A stretch of 5,658 nucleotides of DNA, taken from positions 1 to 5,658 of the forward strand of contig DDCZ01000012.1 of assembly GCA_002336485.1 (NCBI GenBank). The letters are read 5' to 3'. This document shows positions 1 through 5,363 of this stretch, in pieces. The position numbers and the translations under genes were made by a program. This DNA is from Flavobacteriales bacterium UBA1993. Lineage in GTDB: Bacteria > Bacteroidota > Bacteroidia > Flavobacteriales_G > Salibacteraceae. Each line of letters opens with the position of its first letter. The stretch's first letter is position 1. The notes below the pieces were generated by a model, which worked only from the letters and a program-made list of their open reading frames with translations, did not search any database and had not been told where the DNA came from.

Positions 1-58
1 CACGCTTGGAAAGCGTGTTTACGGAAACGTAACGAGGGTTCGAATCCCTCTCTCTCCG
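1..58 (+). tRNA. tRNA-Ser (anticodon GGA), 5' part missing
   Basis: This is the 3' portion of a type II (long variable arm) serine tRNA that decodes UCC and UCU. The window begins at the anticodon stem: positions 1-5 (CACGC) pair with 13-17 (GCGTG) around a 7-nt loop with anticodon GGA at 8-10. The variable arm is a 5-bp stem (19-23 with 28-32) closed by a GAAA tetraloop. The T arm pairs 34-38 with 46-50 around TTCGAAT. Positions 51-57 (TCTCTCC) are the 3' acceptor strand and G58 is the discriminator expected for serine tRNAs. CCA is not encoded, because CAG follows G58, so the tail would be added by nucleotidyltransferase. The D arm and 5' acceptor strand lie outside the window. Confidence 0.95.
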
Positions 59-69
59 CAGAACGAATC

Positions 70-92
70 ATCCCGCAATTGCGGGATTTTTT
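70..92 (+). terminator. Intrinsic terminator of the tRNA-Ser gene
   Basis: A perfect palindrome at 70-87 (ATCCCGCAATTGCGGGAT) forms a GC-rich hairpin and runs directly into T87-T92. It begins 12 nt after the tRNA discriminator base, as expected for a rho-independent terminator ending the tRNA transcript. The same bases also belong to the larger inverted repeat at 62-172, so alternative folds are possible. Confidence 0.85.
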
Positions 93-106
93 GTTTCCGA
101 ACGTTC

Positions 107-140
107 CGAACTTGTTCGGATAAGTTTGGAAACAAAAAAT
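107..140. repeat. 34-bp direct repeat, copy 1
   Basis: Positions 107-140 are identical over 34 bp to 252-285, an offset of 145 bp. The repeat starts with the hairpin half CGAACTTGTTCGG and ends in GGAAACAAAAAAT, so it also supplies the right arm of the inner inverted repeat. A shorter, degenerate version of the CCGAAC-GTTYGG motif occurs at 1461-1474, after the next gene. Confidence 0.9.
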
Positions 141-170
141 CCAAACGATCGAAGATCGTGGGATGATTCG

Positions 171-217
171 TTTTGAACCTCCCCCAACCGGGATCATGAG
201 CCGAAGGCGAATAGTCC
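171..217. repeat. Structured intergenic module, copy A
   Basis: After TTTTG come 181-196 (CCCCCAACCGGGATCA), which match 1411-1426 at 15 of 16 positions. A short GCC-GAA-GGC hairpin follows at 200-208. The same order of parts (TTTTG, a C-rich/G-rich hairpin, ATCA, then a GCC/GGC hairpin) is found in copies B and C. Confidence 0.6.
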
Positions 218-251
218 CTTTTCCGATAATATCTTGAATTATTCCATGCCT

Positions 252-285
252 CGAACTTGTTCGGATAAGTTTGGAAACAAAAAAT
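252..285. repeat. 34-bp direct repeat, copy 2
   Basis: This is a perfect copy of 107-140. The sequence after it differs from copy 1 (a GTGAAC-AAA-GTGAAC direct repeat at 291-305 instead of the ACGATC hairpin) but then returns to the shared GGGATGATT (copy 1 at 160-168, copy 2 at 305-313). The two units are therefore related over more than the 34 bp, as expected for diverged tandem units of an intergenic repeat. Confidence 0.9.
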
Positions 286-311
286 ACGAGTGAACAAAGT
301 GAACGGGATGA

Positions 312-364
312 TTTTGTCTGGACCTCTCCGCCTGAGGCGGAATCAGTGCCCGTAGGGCATTAAT
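312..364. repeat. Structured intergenic module, copy B (left of the 390-1370 gene)
   Basis: The module starts with TTTTGTCTG (312-320), shared exactly with 1401-1409. It has a perfect 6-bp hairpin TCCGCC-TGA-GGCGGA (327-341), then ATCAG, then the hairpin TGCCC-GTA-GGGCA (347-359). It ends in GGGCATTAAT (355-364). Positions 351-364 match 1430-1443 at 12 of 14 bases. Stem sequences differ between copies while pairing is kept, suggesting structure is what is conserved. Confidence 0.6.
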
Positions 365-389
365 TCGGAAGGCCTTATTTTGCGAAATA

Positions 390-1370
390 ATGAAGAGTCT
401 TTACTTTATTACATTTTGCTTCGTTTCTACTCTCTCCTATGGTCTGACAACATATCCTCAGGGGGTGTATTTGGATGCCAACGCCCTTCAAACAAAAAAT
501 CCTACCTCAGCATCATTTAGAGTGAAAGAATTCTCGGCATTGATATTTGACAAATACACCAACAACTTTAAAGTTGAGTCTGACGTGGGTAAAAAAGTGG
601 TGCGAAAAGAGTGGCTTGCTGTATCTGATGGAAAGTCACTGTATTTGAATTGTGGTAAACTCGGATATGATGATGGTTTTTCAAAGGTCTTAGTGGAAGG
701 TCATTTTCTAGTTTTCAAAGGTGGGATCTCTACGAATGTATCTACCAGAGCCCCTACGTTTAACCCTAACTTTCCTAACCGTGGCTCAGAAAACGCTAAG
801 GGATACATAGGTTACTACACCTTTGTTTATGACAGCGATAGAGGCGCATCGTGGATTTTAAATGAAGAGAACTTCAGGAACCTTATGAGTATCAACCAGT
901 CTATACTTACTAGTCTGAGTAATAATTCAGTTATGGACGAGGATAATATGCATCACTATATTTCTGATCTAAACGATTCAATAGATTACGGATTAGTTGA
1001 TTCTAATATGCTATTTGGGAACACATTGTTGAAATACCCATTTCACGTCGTAGTATATCGAAACGCTAAAGGGGAGGGCCGATCCATGATATCATATTCA
1101 ATTAATGACTCAGTTGAACTAGGAATCGAACCCAATAGCTATACACCAACAATGCTTTCATCCCGTGATTCAAACGAAATCTGTTTGAAAAAGCCACCAA
1201 ATAGCTGTATAGCTGTACATGGTCGTGAGGGTAAAAACAGCTACATTAAAGTTTCGAAGCACCCAAAACCAGAACGAGCAACGATAGAGTTAGTATCCAA
1301 AGACGAAGCCGAATGGGATGGTAGGAAAATCCAGCGTAAGTTGAAAAAGAACGATCATTGGTTTGATTAA
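390..1370 (+). CDS. Predicted secreted protein of unknown function (326 aa)
   Basis: I do not recognise this protein with confidence. Residues 1-18 form a signal peptide: a Lys near the start, a hydrophobic core (LYFITFCFVSTL) and a small-residue end at SYG, so the product should be exported. The mature part starts with TTYPQGVYLDANALQTKNPT. A GVYL-x(9)-P-containing opening of this type occurs in various uncharacterised exported Bacteroidota proteins, which is a weak family hint only. The middle (about 138-167, GYIGYYTFVYD to WILNEENF) looks globular and beta-rich. Residues 265 and 273 are a possible disulfide pair, and the C-terminus is Lys-rich. There is no second membrane segment, lipobox or sorting domain. 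ATG at 390 is the start that gives the signal peptide; no Shine-Dalgarno is seen. The gene stands alone, with its own terminator and repeat modules on both sides. Confidence 0.85.
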   Translation: MKSLYFITFCFVSTLSYGLTTYPQGVYLDANALQTKNPTSASFRVKEFSALIFDKYTNNFKVESDVGKKVVRKEWLAVSDGKSLYLNCGKLGYDDGFSKVLVEGHFLVFKGGISTNVSTRAPTFNPNFPNRGSENAKGYIGYYTFVYDSDRGASWILNEENFRNLMSINQSILTSLSNNSVMDEDNMHHYISDLNDSIDYGLVDSNMLFGNTLLKYPFHVVVYRNAKGEGRSMISYSINDSVELGIEPNSYTPTMLSSRDSNEICLKKPPNSCIAVHGREGKNSYIKVSKHPKPERATIELVSKDEAEWDGRKIQRKLKKNDHWFD

Positions 1371-1404
1371 AACCTCCCACGCTGCGAAGCTGGTTAGGGG
1401 TTTT
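1369..1404 (+). terminator. Likely intrinsic terminator after the 390-1370 gene
   Basis: Starting in the stop codon, AAAACC (1369-1374), with one unpaired T and further Cs, can pair with GGGGTTTT (1397-1404). Inner pairing is CCA with TGG and GCT-GCGA-AGC. The stem ends in a T run on the + strand and begins with an A run, so it could also work for transcripts from the opposite strand, which is useful because the HMA gene converges on it. The pairing is imperfect. Confidence 0.5.
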
Positions 1405-1490
1405 GTCTGACCCCCAACTGGGATCAGCCGGTAGGCCATTAATCCAACCTGAATGTCAAGCCGAACTCGTTTGGTAAAGGGCTGATCAGC
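1401..1490. repeat. Structured intergenic module, copy C (right of the 390-1370 gene)
   Basis: The module contains TTTTGTCTG (1401-1409, exact match to copy B), CCCCCAACTGGGATCA (1411-1426, 15 of 16 match to copy A), a GCC-GGTA-GGC hairpin (1427-1436) and GGCCATTAAT (1434-1443, like copy B). A degenerate CCGAACTCGTTTGG (1461-1474) follows, resembling the start of the 34-bp repeat. Positions 1422-1429 (GATCAGCC) can pair with 1480-1487, and GCTGATCAGC at 1481-1490 is a perfect 10-bp palindrome. No gene is credible between 1371 and 1521. Confidence 0.6.
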
Positions 1491-1521
1491 AACGCCTCTA
1501 CAATTAAAATATAAGCCTCCT

Positions 1522-1869
1522 TTACTCCTTCTTGCAACAACCATCTAGCCTAGCAACAGCTTCTGCCGGGGCCATTTGATCATCTGCATCAAAACCTGCC
1601 GTGTTGATCGCGTCACGGATGGCTTTAGGCTCTATTTTGGAGGCGTTATATGTTACTTCAATAGTCGCGGTACTATCATCGATTTTAACTTTCCTAATGC
1701 CTTGCACATCCATTAAGTTCTTGTAAATTCTGAGACCACAACTCTCACATTGTTTGCAGTGATCGCAGTAAATGTTGGTTTTGATTGAGATGGTTTCCTT
1801 GGTTTGTGCCATTAGGCCAAAACCGTTGATCATGGCCGCTAGGAGTACGAGGTATTTCAATCCGTTCAT
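1522..1869 (-). CDS. Exported heavy-metal-associated (HMA) domain protein
   Basis: This 115-aa protein has a signal peptide (about 1-22, hydrophobic LVLLAAMINGFGLMAQ, likely cut near Ala-Gln) and one HMA ferredoxin-like domain (about 25-95). The metal loop is unusual: IYCDHCKQCESCG gives four cysteines at 35, 38, 41 and 44 in a CxxCxxCxxC ladder, where the usual HMA loop is CxxC. The rest fits the fold: helix (GLRIYKNLMDVQGI), strand (RKVKIDDSTATIEVTY), helix (PKAIRDAINTAGFDAD). The C-terminus ends in DGCCKKE, adding a Cys pair at 111-112. By analogy with MerP and CopZ-type domains it probably binds a soft metal such as Cu, Zn or Hg in the envelope; which one is not visible. There is no neighbouring transporter. 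It is divergent from tex, with start codons 92 bp apart, and its ATG at 1867-1869 gives a full signal peptide. Confidence 0.9.
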   Translation of the reverse strand: MNGLKYLVLLAAMINGFGLMAQTKETISIKTNIYCDHCKQCESCGLRIYKNLMDVQGIRKVKIDDSTATIEVTYNASKIEPKAIRDAINTAGFDADDQMAPAEAVARLDGCCKKE

Positions 1870-1873
1870 AGTG

Positions 1874-1903
1874 CAAAGCTTAGGATTTATTAGAATAAAG
1901 CAA
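1874..1903 (-). promoter_or_regulatory. Possible Bacteroidota-type promoter for the HMA gene
   Basis: On the minus strand, TTG (complement of 1901-1903) is followed after 19 nt by AAGCTTTG (complement of 1874-1881). The latter matches the Bacteroidota -7 consensus TAnnTTTG at all but one base. The spacing is reasonable. Transcription would then start within a few bases of the ATG at 1869, implying a leaderless or nearly leaderless mRNA. Such short motifs arise by chance, so this is tentative. Confidence 0.3.
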
Positions 1904-1961
1904 TCCGTAATTTCTTCATCGGTTGAAGTCTATGCTTTCTGCTCAAAATTATCTTCGCAAC

Positions 1962-4079
1962 ATGAATGCATCTTCTAATATTTCTCGAAACCTTGGTTTA
2001 AAAGAGGCAAACGTGAAAGCCACCCTCGAACTCTTAATTGAAGGCGCAACCATTCCTTTTATTTCTCGCTATCGAAAGGAAATGACTGGTGGGCTGGACG
2101 AGGTTCAAATTGGGGATATTAAAGAGTCTTATAGACAGCACACTGAACTTGAAAAAAGACGTGAATTTATACTCGGATCCTTATTGGAACAAGACGTCTT
2201 GACAGACGAATTGAAGCAGAAAATTTTGGTCGCCCATACCTTGACGGCCTTGGAGGATTTTTATTTACCCTACAAACCAAAACGCAAGACAAAAGCGGAA
2301 ACCGCAAGGAAACTAGGTCTTGAACCATTGGCCGGCACGCTAATGAGGCAGGAAGTTAGCGATGTTAGGAGTGTAGCGATTCGATTTGTGAAAGGTGAGG
2401 TAACAGATGTGGAGATGGCGCTGGCTGGAGCTAGAGATATAATGGCAGAATGGATCAGCGAGCGAACGGCGGCAAGAGATATTGTGCGAAAGCACTTTTT
2501 GCACTCGGCAATTATACGGTCCAAAGTGGTGAAGGGAAAAGACGACGCGGACTCCAAGTTCAGGGATTATTTCGACTTTGATCAGCCCTTGAAAAAATGT
2601 CCTGGTCATCGTTTTCTAGCCATGAAACGGGCAGAAGATGAGGGTGTAATACGCCTGTCATTAATACCACCAAGGCCTGAAGGAATCGAAAGACTCGAGC
2701 GATACTTTATTCGCCAAGAAGGACCTGCTTCTGAACAGATAAAGTTGGCCATTGCAGATAGCTACAAACGATTGTTGGAGCCTTCCATAGAAACGGAGTT
2801 TAGAAACGAAGCCAAGATCAAGGCTGACACCGAAGCCATTCAAGTTTTTGCCGAGAATTTAAAGCAATTATTGTTGGCGCCACCGCTAGGGTCGAAACGG
2901 ATACTGGCTATTGATCCAGGTTTTCGGACAGGGTGTAAGGTAGTATGCTTGGATGAGCACGGAGGTCTGTTACACAATGAAACCATTTACCCTCACCCAC
3001 CTAAAAACGAGGGAGGTAAAGCGGCATCGAAAATCAGCAACTTGGTGCAGACCTACAAAATAGATGCGATTGCAATCGGAAACGGAACGGCGGGAAGGGA
3101 AACGGAGCGCTTTGTCCAAGACATCAGGCTTCCTGCCGGAACAGAGGCTTATGTTGTCAGCGAAAATGGTGCATCGATATATTCGGCATCTGCCGTAGCG
3201 CGAGCAGAATTTCCAGATTATGATGTGACGGTCCGTGGGTCTGTTTCGATAGGTCGCAGATTGATGGATCCATTGAGTGAATTGGTAAAAATCGACCCGA
3301 AGGCGATCGGCGTGGGACAGTATCAGCATGATGTAGATCAAAAGAAATTGAAGGAAAAGTTGGATGCTACGGTCGAAAGCGCCGTGAATAACGTAGGGGT
3401 TAACCTCAATACAAGTAGTGAACATTTGCTGCAGTATGTTAGCGGGATTGGACCAAAATTGAGCAAGGCCATTGTCACACACCGCGATGAAAGTGGACCA
3501 TTTGGTTCTCGAAAAGACTTAATGAAAGTGCCTGGTTTAGGAGCAAAAGCCTACGAGCAATGTGCTGGGTTCTTACGAATTACCAATTCCAAAAACCCAC
3601 TGGACAACAGCGCCGTGCATCCAGAAAGTTACGCTATTGTAAAAAGAATGGCCAAGGATACCCAGTCTGAGGTCGAAGAATTAATGGGAAATCAAGAGCT
3701 GATCGCAAGCCTTGAGTTGGAACGATATGCCTCAAACGAGGTGGGCTTGCCGACCCTGAATGACATTGTATTTGAACTCCAAAAACCAGGGCGAGATCCT
3801 AGAGGCAAAGCCAAAATCTTTTCGTTTTCGAAAGATGTGCGGAAGTTGGAAGACCTCAAGCTGGGAATGATTCTACCCGGAATCGTAACCAATATCACCA
3901 AGTTTGGGGCATTTGTGGATGTGGGCGTTAAACAGGATGGCCTCGTACATGTGTCACAATTGGCTGATAGGTTCGTGAGCGACCCAACCGAAATTGTGAA
4001 GCTCAGTCAAGAAGTAAGTGTCAAGGTTTTGGAAGTTGACACCGCGCGAAATCGAATTGCGTTTACAATGAAGTTGTAG
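1962..4079 (+). CDS. tex: Transcription accessory protein Tex (S1 RNA-binding)
   Basis: This is a full-length Tex family protein of 705 aa from this start, cytoplasmic and nucleic-acid binding. Family members bind RNA through the S1 domain and affect transcription and RNA handling. Domains in order: N-terminal helical Tex region (EGATIPFISRYRKEMTGGLDEVQ near residue 26, YLPYKPKRKTK near 101); YqgF/RuvC-like domain (from about 310; LAIDPGFRTGCKV, IGNGTAGRETE, VSENGASIYSAS); the conserved DPLSELVKIDPKAIGVGQYQHDV; helix-hairpin-helix part (about 475-540; GVNLNTSSEHLLQYVSGIG, KVPGLGAKAYEQCAGFLRI); KPGRDPR; and S1 domain (about 635-705; GIVTNITKFGAFVDVGVKQDGLVHVSQL). It stops right after S1, without the basic tail of E. 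coli Tex. ATG 1962 is chosen because MNASSNISRNLGL lines up with usual Tex N-termini. ATG 1932 or TTG 1923 would add 10 or 13 residues. No Shine-Dalgarno decides it. Confidence 0.97.
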   Translation: MNASSNISRNLGLKEANVKATLELLIEGATIPFISRYRKEMTGGLDEVQIGDIKESYRQHTELEKRREFILGSLLEQDVLTDELKQKILVAHTLTALEDFYLPYKPKRKTKAETARKLGLEPLAGTLMRQEVSDVRSVAIRFVKGEVTDVEMALAGARDIMAEWISERTAARDIVRKHFLHSAIIRSKVVKGKDDADSKFRDYFDFDQPLKKCPGHRFLAMKRAEDEGVIRLSLIPPRPEGIERLERYFIRQEGPASEQIKLAIADSYKRLLEPSIETEFRNEAKIKADTEAIQVFAENLKQLLLAPPLGSKRILAIDPGFRTGCKVVCLDEHGGLLHNETIYPHPPKNEGGKAASKISNLVQTYKIDAIAIGNGTAGRETERFVQDIRLPAGTEAYVVSENGASIYSASAVARAEFPDYDVTVRGSVSIGRRLMDPLSELVKIDPKAIGVGQYQHDVDQKKLKEKLDATVESAVNNVGVNLNTSSEHLLQYVSGIGPKLSKAIVTHRDESGPFGSRKDLMKVPGLGAKAYEQCAGFLRITNSKNPLDNSAVHPESYAIVKRMAKDTQSEVEELMGNQELIASLELERYASNEVGLPTLNDIVFELQKPGRDPRGKAKIFSFSKDVRKLEDLKLGMILPGIVTNITKFGAFVDVGVKQDGLVHVSQLADRFVSDPTEIVKLSQEVSVKVLEVDTARNRIAFTMKL

Positions 4080-4159
4080 GCGATAGAGCCCCCAGGAATC
4101 CAATCATAGATTCTTGATATTGTACCGATATTCTAGTCTGTAAATCGAAAAAACCAAAT

Positions 4160-4555
4160 ACGAAATTTAACGTAACCGGAACATTTAAAGTAGACCTGAA
4201 ACCGGTAGAAATCTCTTTTGAGCATACGACTTCACTTAACGGCGGAAGAATGAACATTGACAAAACCTTTGAAGGGTCGATTGATGGACATAGCAAGGGT
4301 GAAATGATCAGCATTTTGAATAGTGGAAAAAATGCCGGAGGCTATGTAGCCGTTGAGGTGTTTGAGGGCAAAGTGGAGGGGAAATTGGGAAGTTTCGCCC
4401 TGCAGCACTATGGAAAGTTCGACGCTTCAGGTCAAACGTTGACACTTGAAGTTGTGCCCGGATCAGGCGAGGGGGAGCTAGCAGAGGTCATTGGTAGCAT
4501 GAATATTCGAATTGAAGGAGGTGCCCATTATTATGATTTTGAAGGCGAGATTTAG
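4160..4555 (+). CDS. DUF3224 family protein with an apparent ACG start codon
   Basis: The first ATG (4250) gives only 101 aa, but the frame is open upstream to TGA at 4115 and encodes what looks like the family N-terminus: KFNVTGTFKVDLKP, then MNIDKTFEGSIDGHSKGEMIS. DUF3224 (PF11528) proteins are about 130 aa, start just before a TGTF-like motif, and contain the SFALQH and VVPGSGxGEL motifs seen here at about 76-83 and 98-107. Counting from ACG at 4160 gives 131 aa, the normal length. There is no in-frame ATG, GTG or TTG between 4118 and 4249. The 18 nt before ACG are A-rich (12 A), like Bacteroidota start regions. So it is either a rare ACG start or an ATG that has mutated. The function of the family is unknown; a small soluble beta-barrel is likely. 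The gene begins 80 bp after tex and could be cotranscribed with it. Confidence 0.8.
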   Translation, partial: TKFNVTGTFKVDLKPVEISFEHTTSLNGGRMNIDKTFEGSIDGHSKGEMISILNSGKNAGGYVAVEVFEGKVEGKLGSFALQHYGKFDASGQTLTLEVVPGSGEGELAEVIGSMNIRIEGGAHYYDFEGEI

Positions 4556-4666
4556 GTACAGAGGATCGGATCCGAGTAGAGTCATGTCGGTTTGATTGTT
4601 AGCCAAAATATCTGACTACAAATTGATGAATGCGAACAATGTAGCGGCTCAAACTGTTCATTAGGC

Positions 4667-5257
4667 ATGAAGACAATCATTATTATCACAGGAGTAGTCG
4701 CCTTTTTGGCAGTTGCCTTTTTCGTTTTACAAGCTTTTTCAAGCAATTCATCAAATAACATCGAATCAAGATCATACACGGTAATAGACACCATCGACGA
4801 GGTAGAAATTCGGGCATATGAGCCAGCAAACTTCAGCTATGTGACGTTGCCAGCGTCATCCTACAAAGAGGTGTCGTCTCAGGGATTTAGAATTCTAGCA
4901 GGCTACATTTTTGGTGGCAATGATCAAAACGCGAAAATTGCAATGACCTCCCCTGTGGCGATGAACATGACGGACTCGGTTACGATGAAGTTTATGGTAC
5001 CGAACGATTTGAGCATGGAAACGCTTCCAAAACCAAAAAACAGCAGCATTCGTTTTATCCATGAAGGTGAAACCAAAATGGCAGTCGTTCGTTTTGATGG
5101 CTGGGCCAATGATGATCGCATCGAATTGCATCGAAAAAGACTCGTGGCCACACTTGATTCAAATGGCATTTCTCATTCTGAAGAGTTTAGTTTTTTCGGA
5201 TACAATCCACCCTACGAGGTGTTGAATAGAAGGAATGAGGTTGCGGTGGAGATTTGA
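4667..5257 (+). CDS. SOUL family heme-binding protein, membrane-anchored
   Basis: This 196-aa protein has an N-terminal hydrophobic segment (about 3-24, TIIIITGVVAFLAVAFFVLQAF), either an uncleaved anchor or a signal peptide. A SOUL/HBP domain (PF04832) follows from about 35 to the end. Family hallmarks are visible: YTVIDTIDEVEIRAYEPA, GFRILAGYIFGGNDQNAKIAMTSPV (73-97), VRFDGWA (141-147), and the C-terminal GYNPPYEVLNRRNEVAVEI. Animal relatives (p22HBP, SOUL) bind heme or other tetrapyrroles; bacterial members are poorly characterised, so tetrapyrrole binding in the envelope is an inference. No lipobox Cys is present. The ATG at 4667 starts the anchor directly. The 111-bp gap from the DUF3224 stop has no clear terminator or promoter and no other gene. 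Confidence 0.92.
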   Translation: MKTIIIITGVVAFLAVAFFVLQAFSSNSSNNIESRSYTVIDTIDEVEIRAYEPANFSYVTLPASSYKEVSSQGFRILAGYIFGGNDQNAKIAMTSPVAMNMTDSVTMKFMVPNDLSMETLPKPKNSSIRFIHEGETKMAVVRFDGWANDDRIELHRKRLVATLDSNGISHSEEFSFFGYNPPYEVLNRRNEVAVEI

Positions 5258-5266
5258 GTAAGTGCT

Positions 5267-5303
5267 ATGAAGGGCTGCTCAGGGATGTAATACTTCATTT
5301 TGT
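5267..5303 (+). terminator. Weak candidate terminator between the SOUL and LysR genes
   Basis: ATGAAG (5267-5272) can pair with CTTCAT (5293-5298), followed by TTTTG. The loop of 20 nt is long and the stem is AT-rich, so it would be a weak terminator. It is listed because it lies 9 nt after the SOUL stop, between two converging genes, where a terminator is expected. Confidence 0.2.
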
Positions 5304-5363
5304 TTGTCACCATAGTCACAGTCTGGAGCGCCTGCGTTCACAATCAAATTTTTCCATTCTGGA

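Larger units (their letters stand above)
62..172. repeat. Nested inverted repeat downstream of tRNA-Ser
   Basis: Two perfect inverted pairs are nested here. The outer pair is 62-74 (AACGAATCATCCC) with 160-172. The inner pair is 84-98 (GGATTTTTTGTTTCC) with 128-142. Smaller hairpins lie inside: 106-111 with 114-119 (CCGAAC/GTTCGG), 145-150 with 154-159 (ACGATC/GATCGT, GAA loop), and the terminator hairpin at 70-87. The terminator competes with both arms of the larger fold. This is either a cruciform-like intergenic element or the remains of terminator duplication. No coding content is credible here. Confidence 0.75.

Noticed and set aside
107..285. CRISPR array
   Set aside because: There are only two copies of the 34-bp repeat, the 111-bp gap is too long for a spacer and itself contains related repeat parts, and no cas gene is present.
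19..297. Open frame on the minus strand antisense to the tRNA and repeats (92 codons, ending GERGIRTLVTFP)
   Set aside because: It reads through the antisense of the tRNA-Ser gene and the repeat units, and contains the repeat twice (FCFQTYPNKFEA and FLFPNLSEQVRNV are different-frame readings of it). It is a typical spurious call next to tRNA-Ser.
375..382. TTATTTTG as a -7 promoter box for the secreted-protein gene
   Set aside because: It matches TAnnTTTG with one mismatch, but no TTG lies at a suitable distance upstream. The support is too thin for a feature.
1290..1544. Open frame on the minus strand across the end of the secreted-protein gene and module C
   Set aside because: It overlaps a real gene, the repeat module and the HMA gene end, with no recognisable protein features.
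1923..1961. TTG (1923) or ATG (1932) as the tex start
   Set aside because: The 10-13 extra residues do not resemble Tex N-termini, whereas MNASSNISRNLGL from 1962 does. The earlier starts cannot be excluded.
2970..3482. 170-codon open frame on the minus strand inside tex
   Set aside because: It is antisense to the conserved Tex core (YqgF to HhH region). Its low-complexity, His/Arg-rich composition is typical of a shadow frame.
4895..5169. Two overlapping minus-strand open frames inside the SOUL gene
   Set aside because: Both are antisense to the conserved SOUL motifs and have no independent support.
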